From NCBI RefSeq assembly GCF_002086815.1, contig NZ_MVID01000002.1:1-64000 (forward strand): 64,000 nt of DNA, in the 5' to 3' direction. This document shows positions 27,429-35,691 of the stretch, one piece after another. The stretch is from Mycolicibacterium parafortuitum (GTDB lineage Bacteria > Actinomycetota > Actinomycetes > Mycobacteriales > Mycobacteriaceae). Both the position numbers and the translations under genes were made by a program. The notes under the pieces were generated by a model that saw only the letters and a list, made by a program, of their open reading frames with translations, was not told the DNA's origin and made no database searches. Numbering within the stretch: position 1 is the stretch's first letter; each line of letters starts with the position of its first letter.

Positions 27429-28134
27429 CCCCGACGCCACCGGCCCCGACGTCGCACTCGCACTATGGATGCAGTTGCACGACAGCGCTTTCCCGTCGGG
27501 ACGCATGGTGCACAGTCAGGGCCTCGAACAGTGGCTCGCCGACCGCCCCGGCGCGAACGCCGACGACATCGGCGCCGCGGTGCTCGCCTACGTCACCAAC
27601 AGTTACGCGCCGCTGGACGCCACGGTGTGCGCGGCGGCCTGGCGGGCCGGCGCCGACCGCGCTGCGGTGCCCGACGCGCTGGCCGACCTCGACGCGCTGC
27701 TCGCGTCCTACAAGCTGTTCGGCAACGCCCGGGTCGCGTCGGAATCGGCGGGCCGCCAGCTGGCCACCGCGGCACGGCAGGCCGGCCTGGACCGGGGTTG
27801 CGCGTACCTGGACCGGGTCATCGACGGGAATGCGCCGGGTCACGGCGCGGTGGTGGAAGGGGCCCTGCAGGCGCGCCTCGGGGTGCCCGTGCACATCGCG
27901 GTACTCGGCTCGATGCGCTCGGTGATGGCGTCGATGCTCAGCGCCGCGATCCGGCTCGGGCGGCTCGGCCCGCTGCACAGCCAGCGGATCCAGACCGGCG
28001 CCGCCCCGGCGCTGGTGGCGCTCGCGCGTGCGGCGGTCGTCCGCCCGCTCGACGACCTGTCCAGCGCAGCCCCGGCGCTGGAGATCGGCGGTATGCGGCA
28101 CGAGACGCGCACTGCCAGGCTGTTCACCACCTGA
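27409..28134 (+). CDS. ureF: Urease accessory protein UreF
   Basis: This 241-residue all-helical protein is the activator that bridges UreD and UreG. It shows the family start LWMQLHDSAFPSGRMVHSQG (about 16-35) and a conserved C-terminal RLGPLHSQRIQ. The ATG at 27409 gives a normal UreF; longer frames upstream are only the shadow of ureE. It closes the operon urtA-ureAB-ureC-ureG-ureD-ureE-ureF, which is complete for urease assembly. Confidence 0.92.
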   Translation: MPATITDPDATGPDVALALWMQLHDSAFPSGRMVHSQGLEQWLADRPGANADDIGAAVLAYVTNSYAPLDATVCAAAWRAGADRAAVPDALADLDALLASYKLFGNARVASESAGRQLATAARQAGLDRGCAYLDRVIDGNAPGHGAVVEGALQARLGVPVHIAVLGSMRSVMASMLSAAIRLGRLGPLHSQRIQTGAAPALVALARAAVVRPLDDLSSAAPALEIGGMRHETRTARLFTT

Positions 28135-28179
28135 CCGTCGCCCGCCGGGTGCCGGGCGGTCCCACGTAGGCTCGAAACC

Positions 28180-29355
28180 GTGACGGTGCAACGCCTGCAG
28201 CCCTACGCGGTGACGATCTTCGCCGAGATGTCGGCGCTGGCCACCCGGGTCGGCGCGGTCAACCTGGGGCAGGGCTTTCCTGACGAGGACGGTCCCCCGG
28301 CGATGCTGAAGGCCGCCGAGAACGCGATCGCCGACGGCGTCAACCAGTACCCACCCGGGCTCGGGGACGCATCGCTGCGCGAGGCCATCGCAGCCCAGCG
28401 CAGGCGCCGCTACGGCAGCGAGTACAACCCCGACACCGAGGTGCTGGTCACCGTCGGCGCCACCGAGGCGATCGCCGCATCGATCCTCGGGCTCGTCGAA
28501 CCCGGCTCCGAGGTGTTGTTGATCGAGCCGTTCTACGACTCGTACTCCCCCGTCATCGCGATGGCCGGGTGCCACCGCCGGGCGGTGCCGCTGCGCCAGG
28601 ACGGCAGGCACTTCGCGATCGACATCGACGCGCTGCGCGCCGCGGTGACGCCGAGGACACGGGCGCTGATCGTCAACACCCCGCACAACCCGACCGGCAT
28701 GATCGCCTCCGACGAGGAATTGCGCGGGATCGCCGAGCTCGCGGTGGCCGCCGACCTGCTGGTCATCACCGACGAGGTCTACGAGCATCTGGTCTTTGAC
28801 GGCAGGCGCCACCGCCCGCTGGCCGACTATCCCGGTATGGCCGAGCGCACGGTCACGATCAGCAGCGCGGGCAAGATGTTCAACGTCACCGGCTGGAAGA
28901 TCGGGTGGGCCTGTGGGCCAAGCGATCTCATCGCCGGTGTGCGCGCGGCCAAGCAGTACCTGAGCTATGTCGGCGGTGCGCCGTTCCAGCCCGCGGTCGC
29001 CCACGCGCTCAACACCGAGGACGCCTGGGTCGATGCGCTGTGCGAGTCGTTCCAGGCCCGCCGCGACCGGCTCGCGTCGGCGTTGACCGACATCGGATTC
29101 GACGTATTCGACAGCTTCGGCACCTACTTCCTCACCGTCGACCCGCGCCCGCTCGGTTACCACGACAGCACGACGTTCTGCGCCGAGCTGCCCGAGAAGG
29201 TCGGGGTGGCCGCCATCCCGATGTCGGCGTTCTGCGATCCGGCCGCAGCACACGCCGACGAGTGGAAACACTTGGTGCGCTTCGCGTTCTGCAAGCGTGA
29301 GCAGACCCTCGACGAGGCGATCCGCCGGCTGCGCGGGTTACAGCGTGCCGGCTGA
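28180..29355 (+). CDS. dapC: PLP-dependent aminotransferase, DapC-type (N-succinyldiaminopimelate aminotransferase)
   Basis: This 391-residue class-I aminotransferase occupies the position of M. tuberculosis dapC (Rv0858c), which acts in lysine/diaminopimelate synthesis. Seen are NLGQGFPDEDGPPAM (about 28-42), VNTPHNPTGM (about 166-175), the DEVYEHLVFDG segment and the PLP-lysine motif SSAGKMFNVTGWKIGW (about 228-243). The GTG start has TAGGCT 7 nt upstream, so the mRNA is probably leaderless. Kynurenine-type aminotransferases have similar sequences, so substrate assignment leans on synteny. Its 3' end overlaps the converging LLM gene by 18 bp. Confidence 0.85.
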   Translation: MTVQRLQPYAVTIFAEMSALATRVGAVNLGQGFPDEDGPPAMLKAAENAIADGVNQYPPGLGDASLREAIAAQRRRRYGSEYNPDTEVLVTVGATEAIAASILGLVEPGSEVLLIEPFYDSYSPVIAMAGCHRRAVPLRQDGRHFAIDIDALRAAVTPRTRALIVNTPHNPTGMIASDEELRGIAELAVAADLLVITDEVYEHLVFDGRRHRPLADYPGMAERTVTISSAGKMFNVTGWKIGWACGPSDLIAGVRAAKQYLSYVGGAPFQPAVAHALNTEDAWVDALCESFQARRDRLASALTDIGFDVFDSFGTYFLTVDPRPLGYHDSTTFCAELPEKVGVAAIPMSAFCDPAAAHADEWKHLVRFAFCKREQTLDEAIRRLRGLQRAG

Positions 29356-30249
29356 CTCCCACAGCCGCTCGTCCGGCCGGGTCCGCTCGATCGCGCTGAG
29401 CACGATGTCGGTGGCGCCTGCGTCGCGGTAGCGCTGCACGACGCGGCGAACCGCGTCCGGGTTGCCGATGGCCGTCAGGTCGGTCAGGTCGGTGATGCCC
29501 TCGCGCGCGATCACCTTCTGATACGACGGGATGGTCGCGTAGAACGCGAGTTGCTCGGCGGCCGCGGTGCGCGCCGCCTCGACGTCGTCGGTGACCTGGG
29601 CGGGCACGAACGCGATGATCCGCGGCGCGGGCCGGCCGGCGTCGGCGGCCGCTTCGGTGATGGTCGGCACGATGAACTCTTCGAGGGTCCGGGGCCCCGC
29701 GAGATATGGGAGCGTGCCGTCGGCGAGTTCACCGGCCACCCGCAGCGCCTTGGGGCCCATCGCCGCGACGTAGACGGGCACCGGGGTGCCGCCGGCCAGT
29801 CGCACCGGCCAGTTCGGTGCGGCGGTGTAGTGCTCGCCGTGGAAATCGACCGCGCCCGTGTCGAACACCGACCGCAGGACGGTCAGGTGTTCGCGCAACC
29901 GGTCGACGGTGCCCGGCCAGGACTGGCCGTAGGACACCCGTTCGGGTTCGTGGGCACCCAAACCCAGTCCGAGGCTGAAGTTCCCGTGCGTGGCGGCTTG
30001 GACGGTCTGCGCCTGCGAGGCCACGGTCAGCGGGTGTCGCGGGTTGAACGGCACCACCGCCGTGCCGACCCCGAGCCCGGGCACCGCGGCGCCGATCAAG
30101 CCGGCCAGCGTGATGGCGTCGTGGTCGAACTGCTGGGCCACCCACACGTGTGGCACTCCGAGGTCGTGGGCGCGGCGCGCCTGGGAGACGTAGTCGTCGA
30201 CGGCGTTGTCCGCATCGGCATTGGCGAACAGCATGATTCCAGCGGTCAT
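29338..30249 (-). CDS. LLM-class F420-dependent oxidoreductase
   Basis: This 303-residue luciferase-like TIM-barrel protein shows GIMLFANADADN at the start, GVPHVWVAQQFDHDA, and NFSLGLGLGAHEPERVSYG, typical of F420-dependent members. Substrate unknown. Its tail overlaps dapC on the opposite strand by 18 bp. It has no counterpart between Rv0858c and Rv0857 in M. tuberculosis, so it is an insertion at this locus. Confidence 0.88.
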   Translation of the reverse strand: MTAGIMLFANADADNAVDDYVSQARRAHDLGVPHVWVAQQFDHDAITLAGLIGAAVPGLGVGTAVVPFNPRHPLTVASQAQTVQAATHGNFSLGLGLGAHEPERVSYGQSWPGTVDRLREHLTVLRSVFDTGAVDFHGEHYTAAPNWPVRLAGGTPVPVYVAAMGPKALRVAGELADGTLPYLAGPRTLEEFIVPTITEAAADAGRPAPRIIAFVPAQVTDDVEAARTAAAEQLAFYATIPSYQKVIAREGITDLTDLTAIGNPDAVRRVVQRYRDAGATDIVLSAIERTRPDERLWESAGTL

Positions 30250-30320
30250 ATGCGCAGCAACTTGACCGTCGCGGCGGGGTATTCCCGCTCGGGCACATCA
30301 ACTCGGCGTGCGCGAAACCC

Positions 30321-30761
30321 TCACACCCACGCCGCGAGGACGCGCTCGCGCAGATTCTGCAGCGCGACGTCGAGGACCATCTGTCTGGCCCGGCGCACCA
30401 GGAAGGTCGGATACGGCGCCGCCAGGTCGAGGATGAGGTCGAACCGCACCTTTGTCCGCTGTTCGCCGACGGGTGTCAGGTTGTACTCGCCGTGCTGTCC
30501 GCGCTGTCGCGAGGTCTGCTCGGCGTCCCACACCACCCAGTCGTCACCCCAGTGGTACTCCAGCATCTCCTTGTCGGCGATGCCCATGATCTTCACCGTC
30601 GTCCTGACGTGGTGGGGTCTGCCGTCGGGATGCCGGTCGATCACTTCTGCGCCCTTGTGCAGCGACGACCACGCGGCCACCGACTCCACGTCCGCCAAGG
30701 CGTCCATGATCGCCTCCGGCGGGGCTTCGATCACGATTTCACTGGACGCCCGAACCGCCAT
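30321..30761 (-). CDS. SRPBCC (START/Bet v1-like) family protein, Rv0857 position
   Basis: This 146-residue polyketide-cyclase/START-like protein begins AVRASSEIVIEAPPEAIMDA, typical of the mycobacterial SRPBCC group that binds hydrophobic ligands in a cavity. It is closely related to the neighbour at 30844-31284; both have a VVIDA/VIEAPPE start and a YxWGD(D/N) motif. Duplication is likely. A TACGAT box lies 8 nt before the ATG. Ligand unknown. Confidence 0.85.
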   Translation of the reverse strand: MAVRASSEIVIEAPPEAIMDALADVESVAAWSSLHKGAEVIDRHPDGRPHHVRTTVKIMGIADKEMLEYHWGDDWVVWDAEQTSRQRGQHGEYNLTPVGEQRTKVRFDLILDLAAPYPTFLVRRARQMVLDVALQNLRERVLAAWV

Positions 30762-30843
30762 ACCGGCAAATCGTAGTCAGCGCCGCGGTCCCGCGCAGCG
30801 TATTCGGCAGCAAACTTTCGGCCACCGGGCGCGGGCAAGCGGC

Positions 30844-31284
30844 TCACCCCTTGAGGACTTTGTGGACCTGCTTCTTGAGGCCTTCGGTCGCCGTTTCGAC
30901 GCCGCCCTTCATCGTGCGCTTGAGGATGAACCCGGGCAGCGGCACGGACAGGTCGATCGCGATGTCGAACCGCACGCGCGTCTTGTCGCCGTCGGGGGTC
31001 AGCGTGTAGCCGGCGTCCTGGGCCTTCAGCTGCGACGCCGACACCAGCGTCCAGGTGACTTCGTTGTCGCCCCAGGTGTATTCGATGACCTGCTCGTCGG
31101 TCAGGCCGGCGGCCTTGACCGTCATCTTCACCTGCTTGGGCCGGCCGTTGTCGAAGCGCTCGAGCACCTCGGCCTTCTGGTATTGCGGCGACCAGGTCGG
31201 GGTCGCTTCGACGTCGGCGATGACGTCGAGGATCTGCTCGGGTGTTGCATCGATCACGACCTCGCGGGAATCCTTGGTTGCCAT
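30844..31284 (-). CDS. SRPBCC (START/Bet v1-like) family protein, Rv0856 position
   Basis: This 146-residue protein is the paralogue of the gene downstream, with SREVVIDATPEQILDVIADV near the N-terminus and IEYTWGDNEVTW in the middle. A TAGGGT box 8 nt upstream of the ATG supports a near-leaderless mRNA separate from its neighbour. The pair corresponds to Rv0857/Rv0856. Likely a small lipophilic-ligand binder; function unproven. Confidence 0.85.
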   Translation of the reverse strand: MATKDSREVVIDATPEQILDVIADVEATPTWSPQYQKAEVLERFDNGRPKQVKMTVKAAGLTDEQVIEYTWGDNEVTWTLVSASQLKAQDAGYTLTPDGDKTRVRFDIAIDLSVPLPGFILKRTMKGGVETATEGLKKQVHKVLKG

Positions 31285-31357
31285 GGCAGGAGACCCTAGA
31301 CCACGGCGATCTGCGTTCGGATCGAGATCAGCGGACTGAGGTCGTAGGGTTGCTCAG

Positions 31358-31720
31358 ATGAGTGACGCCGCGGACGGCTTCGTCGATCCGGAGGTCCCAC
31401 CGAGCGGGACGGGCTGCGCCGAGTGCGAGGCCGCGCACGGCTGGTGGGTGCACCTGCGACGGTGCGCGGCGTGCGGCCACATCGGCTGTTGCGACGACTC
31501 GCTGGAAAAGCACGCGTCGGCGCATTGGCGCGCCAGCGGGCACCCGATCATCAGGTCCTTCGAGCCGGGCGAGGACTGGTTCTGGAACTACGCCACCGGC
31601 CAGTACTACGAGGGTCCCGAACTCGCGCCACCGCAGAGTCGGCCCACCGGCGAGACGGCGCCCGGGCCGCGGGGCCGGGTGCCCGTCGACTGGATGGCGC
31701 AACTGCGCCGGCGTGGGTGA
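31358..31720 (+). CDS. UBP-type zinc-finger protein
   Basis: This 120-residue protein has the zf-UBP pattern: CAECEAAHGWWVHLRRCAAC then GHIGCCDDS and HASAHWRASGHPI, with Cys/His spacing suited to bind zinc. It ends with FEPGEDWFWNYATGQYYEG. In eukaryotes this domain binds ubiquitin tails. In actinobacteria it occurs as small stand-alone proteins of unknown role. A TAGGGT box 7 nt before the ATG indicates a leaderless transcript. Confidence 0.88.
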   Translation: MSDAADGFVDPEVPPSGTGCAECEAAHGWWVHLRRCAACGHIGCCDDSLEKHASAHWRASGHPIIRSFEPGEDWFWNYATGQYYEGPELAPPQSRPTGETAPGPRGRVPVDWMAQLRRRG

Positions 31721-31753
31721 ATGAACCCGCGCTCACCCGGGTAATCGTGCGCC

Positions 31754-31906
31754 GTGACCAAAGACAAGCCAGAGACGACCAAGACCGACACCGCCCCGGC
31801 GAACACCGACGACGACGTGGTCACCGACCCGTCGAAGGGTGACGACGACGGCAACGACTGGTCCGACGAGGGCGGCGCGACCCCGAGCGGCCCCGCGACG
31901 AAGTGA
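31754..31906 (+). CDS. Small acidic, disordered 50-residue protein
   Basis: A GTG-started frame encodes MTKDKPETTKTDTAPANTDD and ends GATPSGPATK. It is rich in Asp, Thr, Lys and Pro, without Cys or hydrophobic core, so probably disordered. Codons show the expected third-position GC bias, and it fills the space between the zinc-finger gene (33 bp upstream) and the converging oxidoreductase (7 bp downstream). No known function. Confidence 0.65.
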   Translation: MTKDKPETTKTDTAPANTDDDVVTDPSKGDDDGNDWSDEGGATPSGPATK

Positions 31907-31913
31907 CGACGCG

Positions 31914-33476
31914 TCAGCCCCGGTCGGCCAGCACCTGCTGCGCCGCGTTGTAGCCGGGGATGAACGTGATTCCCGGCCCGCCGTGGCAGCCGGCACTGGC
32001 CAGGTACAGCCCGTCGACCGGGATCGGTTGATCGACATAGCCTTTCGGGCCAGGACGGTTGCGGCCCATCTGTTCGGGGTGGATCAGGCCGTGGCAGTAG
32101 TCCCCGCCGGGTGCGTTGAACATCGTGCCCATGTGCTTCGGCGTGAACGTGGTGTGCCGCAGGATCAGCTTCTCGAAATCCGGTGCCAGCCGGGTGATCT
32201 TGTCGATCACCCGCTGCCCCATCTCGGCCTTCATCTGCCCGTATCCCGCCTGCTCCTCTGACAGCGGGAACCACAGCGAGAACGCCGACACCGCGTGCTT
32301 ACCGGGCGGAGCCAGGCTCGGGTCGTTGGCCGACGGGATCTGCAGGGCGATGGCCGGATCGGCGGGCACCACTCCCCTGGCCGACTCCTCCCACTGCCGT
32401 TGCAGTTCCTCAGGAGTGGTGAAAATGCCGATCGCGGACTGATACTCGGGGTCGTTGAGGACCTCGTACGGTGCGGCGAACGTCGGCGGACCGTCGAGTG
32501 CGAAATGCATCTGCAGATAGCTGCCGCGATGGTCGATGCGGGAGAACCGTTCCCGCAGTTCGGCCGGGATCGCGCCGCCGTCGACAAGAGAGTTGACGGT
32601 CAGATCGGGGGCGAGATTCGACACGACGACCGGGGCGGTCAGCATCGACCCGTCCTCCAGGCGCACCCCGGTGACCCTGCCGTCCTCGACCAGGATCTCG
32701 GTGACCTTGCTGCGTAACCGGAGTTCGCCGCCCGCGCCGGTGAACAGTTGCAGCAGGTGCTCGGTGACCGCGCCCATGCCGCCACGGAACTTCTTGATCA
32801 GCGTCGCGTTCTCGTCGGGTACCGCAAGCCCGAACGCCAGCGCGGCGGCGCTGCCGGGGGTCTCCGGTCCACGGTAGGTGGTGTTGACCGCCAGGAACGC
32901 CAGCATCCCGCGCAGCGCTCCGTGCTTCTCCCGGTCGGGCAGGTGGCGGTCGAGCACGTCGGACACCGAACCGAACAAGATGTCGCTGATCGCCTGACGC
33001 TCGAATTCGTTGGTGGCGCAGGCGAACATCTCGTCGAGCGTCTTCGGCGGCTGGGCCGCGTCGAAGCGACCCAGTGCGCGGGTCGGCGCCTGACACCACG
33101 CCATCAGACCGGCCATGCCGTTGACCGCTTCGGCGCCGTGCACCTCGTTGAGGTGGGTCAGCAGTTTCATCGGGTCGGTGTAGTAGATCAGCGGGTCGTC
33201 GCCGACACCCCGCAGCTGCACCGACATCACGTCGAGGTCGACGGTGGGCAGGTCCCCGAGCCCGAGCGCGTCGCTGACCGCCGCCGACGTCGGCACCTGC
33301 ACAGAGCCGGCGATCTCGAACCGGAAACCGTCGAACAGCTCGACCGTCGAGGCCATCCCGCCGGCGTAGAGCTTGAAATCCAGGCACAGGGTGCGCAGCC
33401 CCGCCTGCTGCAGCAGCGCCGCCGCCGTCAGCCCGTTGTGGCCCGCCCCGACGACGATCGCATCGAAGTCCGTCAT
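31914..33476 (-). CDS. CrtI-like FAD-dependent oxidoreductase (phytoene-desaturase family)
   Basis: This 520-residue protein has an N-terminal FAD dinucleotide fold (DAIVVGAGHNGLTAAALLQQ, 4-23) and the C-terminal family motif LYLASAGCHGGPGITFIPGY close to residue 500. It resembles the Rv0897c group, not a dedicated carotenoid desaturase; no crtB or crtE is nearby, so the substrate is unknown. The ATG at 33476 gives a conventional N-terminus; the frame continues upstream through a perfect palindrome that is probably regulatory. It is downstream of a TetR gene on the same strand. Confidence 0.85.
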   Translation of the reverse strand: MTDFDAIVVGAGHNGLTAAALLQQAGLRTLCLDFKLYAGGMASTVELFDGFRFEIAGSVQVPTSAAVSDALGLGDLPTVDLDVMSVQLRGVGDDPLIYYTDPMKLLTHLNEVHGAEAVNGMAGLMAWCQAPTRALGRFDAAQPPKTLDEMFACATNEFERQAISDILFGSVSDVLDRHLPDREKHGALRGMLAFLAVNTTYRGPETPGSAAALAFGLAVPDENATLIKKFRGGMGAVTEHLLQLFTGAGGELRLRSKVTEILVEDGRVTGVRLEDGSMLTAPVVVSNLAPDLTVNSLVDGGAIPAELRERFSRIDHRGSYLQMHFALDGPPTFAAPYEVLNDPEYQSAIGIFTTPEELQRQWEESARGVVPADPAIALQIPSANDPSLAPPGKHAVSAFSLWFPLSEEQAGYGQMKAEMGQRVIDKITRLAPDFEKLILRHTTFTPKHMGTMFNAPGGDYCHGLIHPEQMGRNRPGPKGYVDQPIPVDGLYLASAGCHGGPGITFIPGYNAAQQVLADRG

Positions 33477-33491
33477 CGGCTGAGGCTGACA

Positions 33492-33533
33492 CGCCCGCGA
33501 TGTTTTGTCAATAATGACAAAACATCGCGGGCG
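33492..33533. promoter_or_regulatory. Perfect 19-bp-arm palindrome before the CrtI-like gene
   Basis: CGCCCGCGATGTTTTGTCA, then ATAA, then the exact reverse complement of the first arm. It lies 15 bp upstream of the oxidoreductase ATG and 60 bp after the TetR stop codon. The AT-rich core TTTTGTCA-N4-TGACAAAA looks like a repressor site. The full stem would also form a strong RNA hairpin with no U tract. Function (operator or attenuating hairpin) is open. Confidence 0.75.
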
Positions 33534-33593
33534 AAATTGCATTCCGGCAGAAGATGTCCGAGTGGAGGGCTGCGTACCTGCAGTCTCGGCGAA

Positions 33594-34199
33594 TTAGCGC
33601 GGGTCCTCGATCCCGGTGCGCAGCAGCTCCAGCGCGTGCCGGCACAACCGGTCCAGTTCCGGCAGGGAGCGATCCTCGCCGAGCATCCAGACCTCCATCG
33701 CGCCGAACACCGCCGCGGCGATGCAGCGCGCCGTAACGGTCACGCGCATGCGTTCGTCGGTGCCGCGCGACGCGTTGTTGCTCTTGGTCATGTGCTCCTC
33801 GATCGCCTCGGCGAATTCGGCTTCCACCTGGCGGATGTGGCGCACGATGCGGCCGTCGTCGAGTTCCTGGGAGCGCATCGACGCGATGTTGGTGACGGCC
33901 CAGTCGTCGTAGGGTGCGGCCATGATCGCCGCCTGGACCGACTCGACGATCGGGTCCTCGGGTGAGCACACCGCCAGGGCCGCCCTGAACCAGTGCAGGC
34001 CGGCGTCGTAATCGGCGAACAGCAGGTCATGCTTGGACGCGAAATGCCGGTAGAACGTGCGCAGCGACACCCCGGCGTCGGAAGCGATCTGCTCGGCGGT
34101 GGTGTCCTCGACCCCCTGCGCGAGGAACCGCACGACGGCGGCCTGCCGCAGCGCTTCCCGTGTGCGCTCACTGCGCGCCGTCTGAGCGGGCCGGACCAT
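33594..34199 (-). CDS. TetR-family transcriptional regulator
   Basis: This 201-residue protein has the TetR N-terminal HTH: FLAQGVEDTTAEQIASDAGV then SLRTFYRHFASKHDLLFADY (about 24-63), and a diverged C-terminal ligand/dimer domain. It is divergent from a metallo-hydrolase gene; the 91-bp gap contains TGAC-N5-GTCA (34254-34266). The CrtI-like gene follows on the same strand behind a long palindrome. Either neighbour could be its target. Confidence 0.9.
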   Translation of the reverse strand: MVRPAQTARSERTREALRQAAVVRFLAQGVEDTTAEQIASDAGVSLRTFYRHFASKHDLLFADYDAGLHWFRAALAVCSPEDPIVESVQAAIMAAPYDDWAVTNIASMRSQELDDGRIVRHIRQVEAEFAEAIEEHMTKSNNASRGTDERMRVTVTARCIAAAVFGAMEVWMLGEDRSLPELDRLCRHALELLRTGIEDPR

Positions 34200-34290
34200 G
34201 AGCGTAAATTACCCGACCGCACCGATGCGTTGCGCCGCCGCCGCCGAGTCTGTTGACTACAGGTCAGCACACGACGCCGGGGGAACGCTG

Positions 34291-35082
34291 ATGAAGGTGC
34301 ATCACCTCAACTGCGGCACCATGCGGCCGCTCGGGGTGCCCGACCCGCTGGTCTGCCATGTGCTGCTGATCGAGACGGACGGCGGGCTGGTGCTCGTCGA
34401 CAGTGGTTTCGGCACCAACGACTGCGCCCGGCCCGACGGGCTGGGCCGCATCCGGCGCCGGCTCATCAGACCTGCCTTCGATCCGGCCGAGACGCTGGTG
34501 TCGCAGCTGCCGCTGCTGGGATTCCGCAGTTCCGATGTGCGCCACATCATCGTCACCCACTTCGATGCCGACCACATCGGTGGGCTCGCGGACTTCCCCC
34601 ACGCCACCGTCCATGTGACGGCGAGGGAAGCGTTCTCGGCCATGCGATCTCGTTCCATCCAGAGCCGGATCCGGTTCCAGCCGTCACAGTGGGCGCACGA
34701 CCCGAAACTCGTCGAGCACGAGGCCGAAGGCGAGTCGTGGCGCGGATTCGCTGCGGCGAAACAACTTTCCGAGATCGGCCCTGGCTTCGCGCTGGTGCCG
34801 CTGCCCGGCCACACCGACGGCCACACCTGCGTGGCCGTCGACGCCGGAGACCGGTGGCTGCTGCACGCCGGCGATGCGTTCTTCCATCTCAGCGAGGTCG
34901 GTGACGGACCGCCGATGCCGAAGTCGTTGGCGGCCTTCGAGATGGCCGTCGCGGCGGACCGTAAGAAGGTGCGGGACAACCACGCCCGGCTCACCGAGCT
35001 GTACCAGCGCCGGGAACCGGACCTGATGATCCTGTGCAGCCACGACCCGACGCTGTATCAGCGTGCGAAGGCCGCCGGATAA
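34291..35082 (+). CDS. Metallo-beta-lactamase-fold hydrolase
   Basis: This 263-residue MBL-fold protein begins MKVHHLNCGTMRPLG and carries the metal motif THFDADHIGG (about 89-98), in which the usual second His of HxHxDH is Asp. Further ligand positions are PLPGHTDGHT, LLHAGDAFF and LCSHDP. The overall pattern is close to quorum-quenching lactonase-like and related hydrolases, but the substrate cannot be told. The ATG at 34291 was preferred to an upstream start at 34198 because it begins at the first strand and follows GGGGGAA. It converges with a second TetR gene. Confidence 0.85.
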   Translation: MKVHHLNCGTMRPLGVPDPLVCHVLLIETDGGLVLVDSGFGTNDCARPDGLGRIRRRLIRPAFDPAETLVSQLPLLGFRSSDVRHIIVTHFDADHIGGLADFPHATVHVTAREAFSAMRSRSIQSRIRFQPSQWAHDPKLVEHEAEGESWRGFAAAKQLSEIGPGFALVPLPGHTDGHTCVAVDAGDRWLLHAGDAFFHLSEVGDGPPMPKSLAAFEMAVAADRKKVRDNHARLTELYQRREPDLMILCSHDPTLYQRAKAAG

Positions 35083-35105
35083 CCGTTGCGTGGCAATGTG
35101 CCGGT

Positions 35106-35684
35106 TCAGTGCGGACTCAGCAGCGCGATGGACGCATCGACGGCTTCTTCGGTGACGTCGCTCATCGTGCCGCCTTCCTCGACGGTGATCGCGGTCAGTT
35201 CACGCAGGCCACCGAGCAGCATGATGATGCGCTGCCGCGACACCGGGCCCACCCCGGCGGCGCGGAACTCGTCGGTGGCGCCCAGCGTGCCGACCATGTC
35301 GATGAAGCTCTCCAGCGACTCGCGCTGCAGCCCTCGGGCGACCGCGCCGAGCGACGGGACGTCGCGAATCCAGCTGAGCATCAGCGCCGGACGGGCCTCT
35401 GCCGACGAGATCCACGTCTCGATGGCCTGGCGGACCTGCTTCTGCCATGGCGCGCTCGGGTCGACGGCCTCGGAGATCTGCCGGACCTGGTCGGCATTGG
35501 CGTCGGTCAGCAGCGCGACGAAGCACGACTCCCTGCTGTCGAAGTGCTCGTAGAAAGTGCGCCGGGAGGTTCGCGCCCGCCGGACGATGTCGGCGACGGT
35601 GCTCTTGGCGTAACCGTGCTCGGCGATGGAGGCCTCCAGCGCGTCGAGCAGCCGCCCGCGGAAATCGGTGGGCTCACGGGACAT
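35106..35684 (-). CDS. TetR-family transcriptional regulator
   Basis: This 192-residue TetR protein shows the HTH segment HGYAKSTVADIVRRARTSRR followed by TFYEHFDSRESCFVAL (about 19-54). It starts 7 bp after the chorismate mutase stop codon, so the two are probably cotranscribed behind the tRNA-Glu-Asp-Phe cluster. The long C-terminal domain (LGAVARGLQRESLESFIDMV) is of unknown ligand specificity. Confidence 0.9.
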   Translation of the reverse strand: MSREPTDFRGRLLDALEASIAEHGYAKSTVADIVRRARTSRRTFYEHFDSRESCFVALLTDANADQVRQISEAVDPSAPWQKQVRQAIETWISSAEARPALMLSWIRDVPSLGAVARGLQRESLESFIDMVGTLGATDEFRAAGVGPVSRQRIIMLLGGLRELTAITVEEGGTMSDVTEEAVDASIALLSPH

Positions 35685-35691
35685 GGTCGGC

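Noticed and set aside
21809..28134. Urease operon as a recent transfer from outside the high-GC actinobacteria
   Set aside because: Base composition and overlap style (GTGA) match the neighbours; only the gene content differs from M. tuberculosis.
31914..33476. Carotenoid biosynthesis cluster
   Set aside because: Only a CrtI-like oxidoreductase is present; no phytoene synthase or geranylgeranyl diphosphate synthase gene is near, and the protein resembles the Rv0897c group.
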